Assembly (NCBI GenBank): GCA_016703425.1
Contig: JADJCA010000001.1
Span: 1,302,001-1,366,000 of the forward strand
DNA length: 64,000 nt
Source: Myxococcales bacterium
Lineage (GTDB): Bacteria; Myxococcota_A; Polyangia; Polyangiales; Polyangiaceae
Direction: 5' to 3'
This document shows positions 54,782 through 62,394 of the stretch, one piece after another (positions within the stretch are counted from its first letter, which is position 1; each line of letters starts with the position of its first letter). The notes beneath the pieces were generated by a model. The model saw only the letters and a list, made by a program, of their open reading frames with translations, was not told the origin of the DNA and ran no database searches. A program made the translations under genes and the position numbers.

Positions 54782-55735
54782 GTGGCCGCATACGTCCTTC
54801 CCTTCGAGAAACCCGTCGTCGAGTTGGTCGAACGCGTTCGTGAGCTGCGCGAGCTCGCGACCGGCGACAAGCGCCTGCGCGCCGAGCTCCGCCGCCTCGA
54901 AGAGAAGACCGGGTGGCTCGTACGCGAGCTCTTCGCGAACCTCTCGCCCTGGCAGAAGGTGCAGCTGTGTCGGCATCCGAACCGTCCCTACACGCTCGAC
55001 TACGTGGAGCGCCTCTTCCTGGATTTCCAGGAGCTCCACGGCGATCGCACCTTCGGCGAGGACGCGGCCATCGTTGCCGGCCTCGCTCGGTTTCACGGGC
55101 GCAGCGTCATGGTCCTCGGCCATCAGAAAGGTCGCGGCGCGAAGGAGAACGTGAAGCGGAACTTCGGCATGCCTCAGCCTGAGGGCTACCGGAAAGCGAG
55201 ACGCCTCTACGACATGGCCGATCGCTTCGGACTGCCGGTCTTCACGTTCATCGACACGCCCGGTGCGTATCCGGGAATCGGCGCCGAGGAGCGCGGTCAA
55301 AGCGAAGCCATAGGCGCGTGCCTCGCCGCTATGGCGCGCGCCCGCGTGCCCATCGTGGCGACGATCATCGGCGAGGGCGGCAGCGGCGGCGCGCTCGCGC
55401 TGGGCGTGGCCAACGACGTGCTCGTCCTCGAATACGGCACCTACAGCGTGATCACGCCCGAAGGGTGCGCGTCGATCTTGTGGAAGGACGGTGCCCAAGC
55501 CGACAAGGCGGCGGCAGCCTTGAAGATGACGGCGCCCGATCTTCTGCGGCTTGGCGTTGTCGACTCGATCATCGAGGAGCCGGCCGGCGGCGCCCACCAA
55601 GATCCCGACGCCATCGCCCAAGCCGTCGACCGCGCGCTTCATCGGTCCCTCAAAGCGCTCCTCTCGAAGACGCCAGACGAGCTCGTTGAACACCGGTATC
55701 GGCGCTTTCGGGCCCTCGGCGCGCTCGGCGCCTGA
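54782..55735 (+). CDS. accA: acetyl-CoA carboxylase carboxyltransferase subunit alpha
   Basis: A 317-residue AccA of normal length, starting at GTG 54782. Family blocks are clear: LHGDRTFGEDAAIVAGLA, VMVLGHQKGRGAKENVKRNFGMPQPEGYRKA, TFIDTPGAYPGIGAEERGQSEAIGACL, GEGGSGGALALGVAN and YSVITPEGCASILWKD. AccA and AccD transfer the carboxyl group from biotin to acetyl-CoA, giving malonyl-CoA for fatty acid synthesis. accD is not in this window. It is 12 bases behind the cyclase gene. Confidence 0.97.
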   Translation: MAAYVLPFEKPVVELVERVRELRELATGDKRLRAELRRLEEKTGWLVRELFANLSPWQKVQLCRHPNRPYTLDYVERLFLDFQELHGDRTFGEDAAIVAGLARFHGRSVMVLGHQKGRGAKENVKRNFGMPQPEGYRKARRLYDMADRFGLPVFTFIDTPGAYPGIGAEERGQSEAIGACLAAMARARVPIVATIIGEGGSGGALALGVANDVLVLEYGTYSVITPEGCASILWKDGAQADKAAAALKMTAPDLLRLGVVDSIIEEPAGGAHQDPDAIAQAVDRALHRSLKALLSKTPDELVEHRYRRFRALGALGA

Positions 55736-55847
55736 GCCGTCAAGGCTGCCCCGGGTTGCACATAACCCGCTGAAATTGCGGCGTTAGAAGGTTTTGTTCA
55801 GGTGGGGGATCCGTTCCCTTATGTGGTGTGGTAAGCCCCACCCTCCC

Positions 55848-56603
55848 ATGCCCCAGTCCAAGACCAGGCTCGAAGGCAAAGTCGCCATCGTTACCGGCGG
55901 CAGCCGCGGCATTGGCGAGGCCATCGCGCGCGCCTTTCTCGACGCCGGCGCGAAGGTCGTCGTGGCCTCACGCAAGGTGGAGGAGAGCTTCGCCAAGGAG
56001 CTCGGCCCCAACGCAGCGGCCGTGGCGGCGCACACCGGCAAGGAGGCCGACTGCGTGCGCCTCGTCGAAGAGACCGTGAAGCGCTTCGGCAAGGTCGACG
56101 TGCTGGTGAACAACGCGGCCGCGAATCCCTATTTCGGGCCGATGCTCAACATCGAGCAGGCCGCTTGGGACAAGACCTTCGAGGTCAACGTGAAGGGCTA
56201 CTTCTTCATGACCCGCGAGGTCGCCAAGCACGCGATGGAGAAGAAGACGCCCGCCGCCATCGTGAACGTCGCGAGCGTCGCGGGCCTCATGGCGACGCCG
56301 CTGCAGGGCGCCTACGCGATGACAAAGGCCGCGGTCATTTCCATGACCAAGACGCTCGCGGTGGAGCTCGCCGGCGCCAACATTCGCGTCAACGCCATCG
56401 CGCCGGGATTCATCAAGACGAAGTTCGCGAGCGCCATCGTCGACGACAAAGACCTCTTGGCGGACGTCGTCCGGCGCACGCCGCTTGGTCGCGTCGGCGA
56501 CCCGGCCGAAATCGCCGGTGGCGCGCTCTACCTCGCGAGCGACGAGGCCAGTTATTTGACAGGACACACCCTTGTGATCGACGGAGGTCTGACGATTGGC
56601 TGA
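55848..56603 (+). CDS. short-chain dehydrogenase/reductase
   Basis: A 251-residue classical SDR. TGGSRGIG (cofactor Gly motif), NNAAANPYFG, NVASVAGLMATP with the catalytic Ser nearby, and YAMTKAAV (Tyr and Lys of the catalytic tetrad) are all present; the C-terminal LTGHTLVIDGGL is standard. ATG 55848 fits the family start (LEGKVAIVTGG follows); an upstream in-frame ATG at 55794 would add an 18-residue leader with no family similarity. Substrate unknown. A short inverted repeat (CGGGTT, AACCCG, 55752-55769) follows accA and may be a weak terminator. Confidence 0.92.
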   Translation: MPQSKTRLEGKVAIVTGGSRGIGEAIARAFLDAGAKVVVASRKVEESFAKELGPNAAAVAAHTGKEADCVRLVEETVKRFGKVDVLVNNAAANPYFGPMLNIEQAAWDKTFEVNVKGYFFMTREVAKHAMEKKTPAAIVNVASVAGLMATPLQGAYAMTKAAVISMTKTLAVELAGANIRVNAIAPGFIKTKFASAIVDDKDLLADVVRRTPLGRVGDPAEIAGGALYLASDEASYLTGHTLVIDGGLTIG

Positions 56604-56743
56604 CAGGCTCCGCAGAGGAGGCCGTACGCCTTCCGACGCGAGGACCTTTGATTCTTCAAGGACTGTTGTGGAAGAGAGCTGAAGCGAAGTGGGGGCCCGG
56701 GTTGCTTTACGGCACCTCAGGGACGCGTGGTTCGGAAGTGCAG

Positions 56744-58213
56744 ATGGAATCGGGCCAGATAATCGCCGGGAAGTACCGGCTCAACCAGCTCCTCGGAACG
56801 GGGGGAATGGCCCAGGTGTGGTCTGCGACCAACACGTTCACGGAGCGTCAGTTCGCCATCAAGTTCATGCTGCCAGCCATGGCGCGCACCGCCGAAGCGG
56901 CGCAGCGCTTCTTGATGGAGGCGAAGGCCTCGGCCCGCATCAATCACCCGAACATCGTCGAGATCATGGACGTCGGCCAGACCGACGAGGGCGCGCTCTT
57001 CCTCGTGATGGAGCTCTTGAGCGGCGTCTCGCTCGACACCGCGCTCCGCCGACAAAACCCGCCGATGACCATCTACGAGATGACCGTCATCATGCTCGAC
57101 GTGGCGCGCGCGCTAACGGCGGCTCATCGCGCGGGCGTGGTCCATCGTGACCTCAAGCCGACGAACATCTACCTGCACAAGGATCGCGTAGGCATCGCCG
57201 TCCCCAAGGTCCTCGATTTCGGCGTAAGCAAATTCCACGACGACGGAAGCGGCTCCGGCGCGCTAACGGTGGCCGGGACCGTGCTCGGCTCTCCGCTCTA
57301 CATGAGCCCGGAGCAGGCCATGGGCGCGCCTAACGTCGACGGGCGAACCGATGTCTTTGCCTTCGGCGGCATCCTCTTCGAAGCGCTCGTCGGTTTCCGC
57401 TGCTACGACGCGCCCAACTTCAACGCGCTCATCGTCACCATCGCCACGACGCAGCCGCGCAGCATCGACGAGCTCGCGCCCCACTTGCCCGAGTCCCTTC
57501 GCGCCCTCGTGCGCGACTGCCTCGTGACCGACAAGAACAAGCGCATCAAGGGTTTCGAGGAGATCGTCGAGCGGCTGTCGCTCGTGGCGTCGGTGCTGGA
57601 GCACGACCCGGCGCGGCTCCCCTCCCCGGTCACCAAAGGTCCACCTTCGGACCCCGACGCCACGAACGCGCTCCCGGCGGTCGTGCGCCCTAGCGATCGC
57701 CCGCCGTCGCTCACCGACACCGGCGTGCGGATGCCGAGCGGCAACTTCAGCGCACCGTGGACGCCCAGCGCCTCGCTCGCTCCACCGGCGGTGCGCGCTC
57801 CGGCGCCGCCGCAAGGTCTCGTGATCGGCCTCGGCGTTCTCGCGCTCGGCCTCGCCGTCGCCCTCCTCGTCATCGCGGTGACGCGCAACACGACCTCGAC
57901 GCCACGAAGCATCACGCCAGCGACCACCGCCCCCGTCACGACCGCGCCCACGGCGCCGCCCTCGGCCACCTCGGTGCAAGTCGACTCGTTGCCCGGCGCG
58001 CGCGTCCGCGGCATCGGCAGCCTCGTCGTCGTCGCGCAGCCGGGCACGTGCGCGCTGTCTGTGAACGGCAGTCCGCTGGGCGCGACCCCCGTGTCGACGC
58101 AGCTCGCCGTCGGCGAGCACTCGCTCAAGTGCGACGCCGGCGGTCGCAGCAAGACCGGCAAGGTGACCGTGACGGAGGCCCAGACGGCCCGGTACCTGTT
58201 CACGTTCGATTGA
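56744..58213 (+). CDS. membrane-anchored Ser/Thr protein kinase (Pkn2-type)
   Basis: A 489-residue kinase. GTGGMAQVW (Gly loop), FAIKFM (Lys), VVHRDLKPTNIYL (catalytic loop), LDFGVSKF (DFG) and GSPLYMSPEQAMG (activation segment/APE region) are all intact, so it should be active. A Pro/Ala linker leads to a single membrane helix (GLVIGLGVLALGLAVALLVIAV, about 365-385) and a C-terminal PEGA-like domain (PGTCALSVNGSPLGATPVSTQLAVGEHSLKCDAG). GGAAG lies 5 bases before ATG 56744. The BufC-like gene begins at or just past its stop, so the two are likely co-transcribed. Confidence 0.93.
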   Translation: MESGQIIAGKYRLNQLLGTGGMAQVWSATNTFTERQFAIKFMLPAMARTAEAAQRFLMEAKASARINHPNIVEIMDVGQTDEGALFLVMELLSGVSLDTALRRQNPPMTIYEMTVIMLDVARALTAAHRAGVVHRDLKPTNIYLHKDRVGIAVPKVLDFGVSKFHDDGSGSGALTVAGTVLGSPLYMSPEQAMGAPNVDGRTDVFAFGGILFEALVGFRCYDAPNFNALIVTIATTQPRSIDELAPHLPESLRALVRDCLVTDKNKRIKGFEEIVERLSLVASVLEHDPARLPSPVTKGPPSDPDATNALPAVVRPSDRPPSLTDTGVRMPSGNFSAPWTPSASLAPPAVRAPAPPQGLVIGLGVLALGLAVALLVIAVTRNTTSTPRSITPATTAPVTTAPTAPPSATSVQVDSLPGARVRGIGSLVVVAQPGTCALSVNGSPLGATPVSTQLAVGEHSLKCDAGGRSKTGKVTVTEAQTARYLFTFD

Positions 58214-58218
58214 ACATC

Positions 58219-59028
58219 GTGGGCGGTGCACCTCCCCAAAGCCGCGCGCTCTTCGACCTCCTCGAGTCGGTTTGCCTCGACGCACGGGGCCGCGAGAAGG
58301 TCAGCGATCTTGCGCTCGCCGTCAGCGCCCACGGGTTGTCAGACGCCGACGGGGCCGCCCTCGGCGCGACGGGCGCGCGCCTCGGCGTGTACCGGGCGCT
58401 TGTGCGAAACAACCTCGCGCGCGTTCTCTTCCGGGTGCTCGAACGCAGCCGCGAGCTCGTGAACGCGCACCACGACGATCTCTTCGACGACACCGTCGTC
58501 CGCTTCCTGAACGATGGAGGCCCTCGTTCTGCGCGCCTTCGCGACGTACCCGGCGAGTTCACACTTTTCGCGGGGGCAACTTGGAGGCAGAACGCGTCGC
58601 TCCCGGCGTGGCCCCACGAGCTGACCACGCTGGAGCTCGCGCGCTTCCAGGCCATGGTCTGCGAGGACGACGAGGCCGTGGGCGACGCGCCGGAGCTTCA
58701 CCTCCAGTCGCGGTTCGTCGCCGCCAAGGCGAGCCAGCTCCACCGCTTCACCTATTCGGTGCTCTCGGCTCTCGAGGGTAGCGACCTGGCTCCAGCCGAG
58801 GCCGAGACCTACGTCGCGGTTTGCCGCGACGACGCGTTCACGGTCCACGCGTTCGCGCTGACCGCAGCAGAACACACGCTAGTGTCCGCCCTGATGTCGG
58901 GCACGCCGCTCGGTGACGCCGTAGCGCAATTGACCGTAACCGGCACGAACGCCGCGGCTCACCTCGAGGACGCCGCGCGACTGCTCAGCCGGCTGAGCGC
59001 GGCGGGGCTATTCTCGCTGAGGCGCTGA
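58219..59028 (+). CDS. BufC/HvfC-like DUF2063 partner of an MNIO enzyme
   Basis: A 269-residue protein. RLGVYRALVRNNLARVLFRVLERSRELV followed by FDDTVVRFLNDGGPRSARLRDVPGEFTLF and LTTLELARFQ matches the layout of DUF2063 partners (usual RxxVYRxNV...FP...GE..F...Y...PPxS..L...F). In MNIO systems the DUF2063 protein presents the precursor to DUF692. The start is uncertain: GTG 58219 is taken, TTG 58210 overlaps the kinase stop. The next gene, DUF692, is convergent and overlaps by 44 bases, which is unusual as these are normally one operon. The C-terminal half (TAAEHTLVSALMSGTPLGDAVAQL) is a small helical domain. Assignment rests on pattern plus neighbour. Confidence 0.68.
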   Translation: MGGAPPQSRALFDLLESVCLDARGREKVSDLALAVSAHGLSDADGAALGATGARLGVYRALVRNNLARVLFRVLERSRELVNAHHDDLFDDTVVRFLNDGGPRSARLRDVPGEFTLFAGATWRQNASLPAWPHELTTLELARFQAMVCEDDEAVGDAPELHLQSRFVAAKASQLHRFTYSVLSALEGSDLAPAEAETYVAVCRDDAFTVHAFALTAAEHTLVSALMSGTPLGDAVAQLTVTGTNAAAHLEDAARLLSRLSAAGLFSLRR

Positions 59029-59902
59029 GCGCGACCACGGCCCGAAGGCGCTCCACCTCGGCAAGCAGGGCCGCGAGCGGGGGAACGTTCTCGTCACGTT
59101 CAAGGACGACAGGAACAGGGCCGACGCGGCGCAATACCTCGCCGAGAAAATCAAGGGTTGCAGGTTGGACAGCAGCCCCGTGGGTGTCGACGACCAGACG
59201 CTCGTGCGTGAGCGGCGGCGCCGCTTCGGGTCGCGTGTCTCCCCGGTTCAGGAGCTCGCCGTCGGCAAAGTCGAACCACTCGTGGCCCGCGACGTGCACC
59301 TGCCTCACGCGAGCGAGGATTCGGTCGTCGAGCCAGACGCGAACGTCGTGGCCGAAATTGGTCGCGTTCACGATGGCGTTGTTGACGTCGAAGAGCAGAT
59401 CGCAGTCCGCCTGTTCGCAGACGGCGAGCATGAACTCCGGTTCGGTCAACTCCCCTTGCCCCAGCCTGACGTAGGCGCTCACGTTCTCGACGCAGAGCGG
59501 CACGCCGATAGCGTCCCGCGCTCGCTTAACGCGCTCCGCGACGAGCGCCGCGTGCGCACGCGTCAGGGGCAGCGGCAAGAGCTCGTGGAGCACGCGACCG
59601 CCGTGGGCCGTCATGCACGCGTGATCGGAGTGCCACGGCGACCCGACAGCGGCGATGAACGCGCGGAGCTCGGCGAGGTACGCGTCATCGAGCGGTTCGA
59701 CGCCTCCCAAGGACATCGTGAGTCCGTGGGTCACGACGGGGTATCGTTCGAGGGCGCGCTCGAGTGTGCGGCGAGCCGAACCGCCGCGGCCGATGTAGTT
59801 CTCTGGTGAGAGTTCGAGGAAGTCCACGGACTCGGGCGCGCGCGCCAAGAGCTCGTCGGCGAACTCCCAACGAAGGCCCAAGCCGAGCTGACCGAGGGTC
59901 AT
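58985..59902 (-). CDS. DUF692 multinuclear non-heme iron oxidative enzyme (MNIO, BufB-like)
   Basis: A 305-residue TIM-barrel MNIO. The family motifs in order are LELSPENYIG (about 30-37), THGLTMSLGG (His59), SPWHSDHACM (His91, His94), CVENVSAY (Glu139), FDVNNAIVNATNFGHD (Asp172, Asn175, His185), QVHVAGHEWF (His203, His207), VVDTHGAAV (Asp239, His241) and VVLERDENVPPL (Glu268). These supply the iron ligands. One deviation: the usual DTHDxPV reads DTHGAAV. MNIO enzymes modify Cys of RiPP precursors, for example to oxazolone/thioamide or thiooxazole. Upstream on the same strand lie the precursor (91 bases) and YceI-like genes. AAGG abuts ATG 59902. Confidence 0.9.
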   Translation of the reverse strand: MTLGQLGLGLRWEFADELLARAPESVDFLELSPENYIGRGGSARRTLERALERYPVVTHGLTMSLGGVEPLDDAYLAELRAFIAAVGSPWHSDHACMTAHGGRVLHELLPLPLTRAHAALVAERVKRARDAIGVPLCVENVSAYVRLGQGELTEPEFMLAVCEQADCDLLFDVNNAIVNATNFGHDVRVWLDDRILARVRQVHVAGHEWFDFADGELLNRGDTRPEAAPPLTHERLVVDTHGAAVQPATLDFLGEVLRRVGPVPVVLERDENVPPLAALLAEVERLRAVVALSASARIAPPRSAG

Positions 59903-59993
59903 CCTTCGTCCGAGTGCGAAGCGCGAGCATGACGCGTCGATCCCAACGGAATCGAGGCAGCAGACTCGCGCATCCCTGACTCCCGGCGCTGGC

Positions 59994-60398
59994 TCAGATG
60001 AGCTTCTTCTTTACGTCCGTCTTGGCATCCGCAGAGCAGGTGCCGGCGCCGCAGCCGGCCTGAGCTGCCGGTGGCTTCTTGCCCGTCGGCTTCTTCGGAT
60101 CGGCCTTCGCGTCCGCCTTCGCCGGCTCCGTCTTGCCCGGCTCCGTCTTGCCCGTCGCCGCTGCGGCCGGAGCGGCCGGAGGCGTCACCGCATCGGCCTT
60201 CGGGGCATCCGCCTTCGGCGCGTCGGCCTTCGGGGCCGAAGGACTCGCCGTGTCGGTCGCCGGTGCCGTGGGCGCGGCCGGGCTGGGCGCGGCGACGTCC
60301 GGCGCCTTCGGCGGCGTGAGGTCGCCGCCACCACAGGCGGCCGTGCCGCCGAGAGCCGCGAGAACGAACGCAAACTTCTGGAACGAAAGCTGACTCAT
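59994..60398 (-). CDS. candidate RiPP precursor (BufA/HvfA-like), secreted
   Basis: A 134-residue protein. N-terminal export signal MSQLSFQKFAFVLAALGGTAAC with a possible lipidated Cys22 (the lipobox TAAC is non-canonical). The middle is low-complexity Ala/Pro/Lys with tandem KADAP units and TEPGKTEPAK. The C-terminal CGAGTCSADAKTD carries Cys116 and Cys121 in a CGxGxC pattern, close to the repeated KCGEGKCG of HvfA-type MNIO substrates. It sits 91 bases upstream of the DUF692 gene on the same strand, with AGGAG before ATG. Inference: the substrate of that enzyme, probably a metal-binding peptide. It could be a mere Ala/Pro-rich lipoprotein if the Cys motif is coincidental. Confidence 0.75.
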   Translation of the reverse strand: MSQLSFQKFAFVLAALGGTAACGGGDLTPPKAPDVAAPSPAAPTAPATDTASPSAPKADAPKADAPKADAVTPPAAPAAAATGKTEPGKTEPAKADAKADPKKPTGKKPPAAQAGCGAGTCSADAKTDVKKKLI

Positions 60399-60477
60399 TG
60401 AAGAACTCCTTGGTCTGTACTCACACGGCAGGCGGAAAAAGGAACGGCGAAGGCCCTAGGAGCCTTACGCGTCACCC

Positions 60478-61293
60478 TCACTTCGGTTTCGCAGATAGCT
60501 CGAGGACGATGGCAGCGTCGTTGGCCACCTTGGTCCCGAGGAGGTTAAAGGCCCCCTGCGCCAACTTGCCGAAGTTGTCTCGCGGCTTCACGTCGTGGTC
60601 CGCCAGGACAATCATCAGCGGCTTCGTGGTCTTGATGTCCACGCGCGACGGCTTGTCGGCAGGTCCGCGAAACGCGATCTGGACCTCGGCTTCACGCGCG
60701 GCCTTCTTGCCGTGCAGCGTCACCTCGCCCTTGACCTTGCCGGACACCGTTCGCACCTCGTCGGCACCATCCTTCGTGGGCGCTACCTTCGCGAGGTCGG
60801 TGACGGCAAGGCCTTCCACGCTCTTTACGGAGAAGACGATGAACTTGTTCTTCTCTCGGTCTTCCGGCGTCGCTTGAGCGCCCACCTCGAGCCACGTGAG
60901 CGCGTGTTCGGTTTGTTTGCCGTCTTTGCCCGGGTCGTTGAACGTCGAGGTCTTGAGCGTGGTGAGGTCGACCTTGACGTCCCCCTTGGTGGCCGCGAGG
61001 TTTCCGAGGTCGATCTTGAGCTCACCGCCAACGTTGCCGGCGGAAGCCTTGATGTGCTCCTTCGGAGCGTCCATGTCGATGGCGACTTTGCCGCCGGCCT
61101 CGAGCGCATAAGACCGGGCGCTCCCGCTGGCCGTCGGCGCAGCAGAAGCGGCTGGCGCAGCGGACGCGGCGGCGCCCGTAGAGGAAGCCACCGTCGCCGT
61201 CGGCGCGGGCGCGCTCTTGGGAGCGTCGTCCTTCTTGTCGCAACCGACCGCCGTGACCGCCAAGGCCAACGCCAGGATTTCCGCTTTGCTCAT
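60478..61293 (-). CDS. YceI-like lipoprotein
   Basis: A 271-residue protein. Signal MSKAEILALALAVTAVGC (lipobox AVGC). An Ala/Pro/Ser linker of about 50 residues leads to a YceI-like lipocalin-type domain: IDMDAPKEHIKASAGNVGGELKIDLGNL, KGDVKVDLTTLKTSTF, VSGKVKGEVTLHGKK and RDNFGKLAQGAFNLLG. YceI proteins bind polyprenyl-type hydrophobic ligands in the periplasm. It heads the yceI-precursor-DUF692 gene set (79 bases to the precursor; a short inverted repeat AAGGC/GCCTT at 60450-60466 lies between and might lower or split expression). The N-terminal start ATG 61293 is chosen for the signal peptide. Confidence 0.85.
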   Translation of the reverse strand: MSKAEILALALAVTAVGCDKKDDAPKSAPAPTATVASSTGAAASAAPAASAAPTASGSARSYALEAGGKVAIDMDAPKEHIKASAGNVGGELKIDLGNLAATKGDVKVDLTTLKTSTFNDPGKDGKQTEHALTWLEVGAQATPEDREKNKFIVFSVKSVEGLAVTDLAKVAPTKDGADEVRTVSGKVKGEVTLHGKKAAREAEVQIAFRGPADKPSRVDIKTTKPLMIVLADHDVKPRDNFGKLAQGAFNLLGTKVANDAAIVLELSAKPK

Positions 61294-61404
61294 CGATGTC
61301 TCCGGGTAAGGGCCGCCGGTGCGGCGGGCGCTCAAGACCTATCCCCTTCTCTCCCGCTGCGGAAGCCCCTTCCCGCGCGCGCCGTGACCCGGCGAACACA
61401 CCTC

Positions 61405-61420
61405 GTGAAGCGGACTTCAC
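61405..61420. promoter_or_regulatory. candidate operator palindrome
   Basis: GTGAAG (61405-61410), four bases, CTTCAC (61415-61420) form a perfect 6-4-6 inverted repeat in the 241-base gap between the divergent YceI-like gene and the beta-barrel gene at 61535. The size and placement suit a homodimeric repressor/activator serving both genes. No promoter boxes are clear. Confidence 0.3.
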
Positions 61421-61534
61421 AGCGCGACGGAAGAAACGTGGATTCGTTTGCTGCGCGAAGCGGCACGCGCGGTGCTTGTGCGACCGCGTCGCGCCACCGA
61501 TGTCGATGGCGGAAGCGACCCCTACGAGGCTCCC

Positions 61535-62386
61535 ATGCGTTCTGTTTTTCGCTTCGCCCCCGTGGGCTTTCTCTCGCTCAGCACGCTCACCCTTTCTTCT
61601 GGGGCGTTGGCTGACGGGCCGAAAGCAAGCTCCACCAAGACAACGAGCGTAGAAATCCCCAACGCCGCCGCCGGCGAAAAGGCTGATCAGGAGCCCGGCT
61701 CGACCCACCTCTCGGGTCTCGAGCTCGTGCTCCGGCCGAGCTTTGGCGGCGCGCCCGCCACGTCACCCGTGCGCTATGCACCGAACGCCCAGGCGGGGCT
61801 TAGCGGCGCCGACCCCGGCGCCGTGGCCGGCGGCGCGAGCCCCTTCGGTGGGGGCTTCGTGGGGCAAGCCATGGTCGGCGCGCGTTTCCATGCGCTCGTC
61901 AGCGCAGGCTTGCGGGCTGGCTATCGCTCCGCGTCGGCCTCCGTCCAGAGCGACGGCACGACCGACCTCACGCGCAGCGCATGGGACGCCGGCCTCTACC
62001 TCCGCGCGTACCCGCTCGCCATGAGCCCCGCCATCCGCAAGCACATCGATCCGTGGGTGGGGACCGGCGTTGGCTACATGCGTGACGTCCAGTCATACAA
62101 GCGGCCCCTCGGCAACGTCAGCGTCGACTGGACGCTGGACCACCACGCCGTCGCCGTTCCCCTTGGCGTCGGTGTCGACTACCGCGTCCTTCCGATGTTG
62201 TCCGTCGGACCGTCGTTCGAGTACACGCTCGCGAACACCGTCGCCGGTTGTCTCAAGGCGTCGACCTCGGCACCGGGATTTGTGGGCTCGTCGTATTGCT
62301 CGAACGAGGATCCGGGCAAGCAGTTCGTCAAAGCCGACAGCTACGGCGTGTGGTCGGCAGGCCTCGACGTTCGCGCGACCTTCTGA
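61535..62386 (+). CDS. predicted outer-membrane beta-barrel protein
   Basis: A 283-residue protein starting MRSVFRFAPVGFLSLSTLTLSSGALADG (signal peptidase I type). The mature part alternates Gly/Ala/Tyr-rich strands (GGGFVGQAMVGARFHALVSAGLRAGY, DAGLYLRAYPLAMSP, WVGTGVGYMRDVQ, VAVPLGVGVDYRVLPMLSVGPSFEYTL) and ends in an aromatic strand (AGLDVRATF), the usual Omp end. Two Cys (AGCLKA, SYCSNED) lie in one loop. Function unknown. ATG 61535 is chosen over the upstream in-frame start at 61448. It is divergent to the MNIO locus across the palindrome at 61405. Confidence 0.75.
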   Translation: MRSVFRFAPVGFLSLSTLTLSSGALADGPKASSTKTTSVEIPNAAAGEKADQEPGSTHLSGLELVLRPSFGGAPATSPVRYAPNAQAGLSGADPGAVAGGASPFGGGFVGQAMVGARFHALVSAGLRAGYRSASASVQSDGTTDLTRSAWDAGLYLRAYPLAMSPAIRKHIDPWVGTGVGYMRDVQSYKRPLGNVSVDWTLDHHAVAVPLGVGVDYRVLPMLSVGPSFEYTLANTVAGCLKASTSAPGFVGSSYCSNEDPGKQFVKADSYGVWSAGLDVRATF

Positions 62387-62394
62387 TTGAAACG

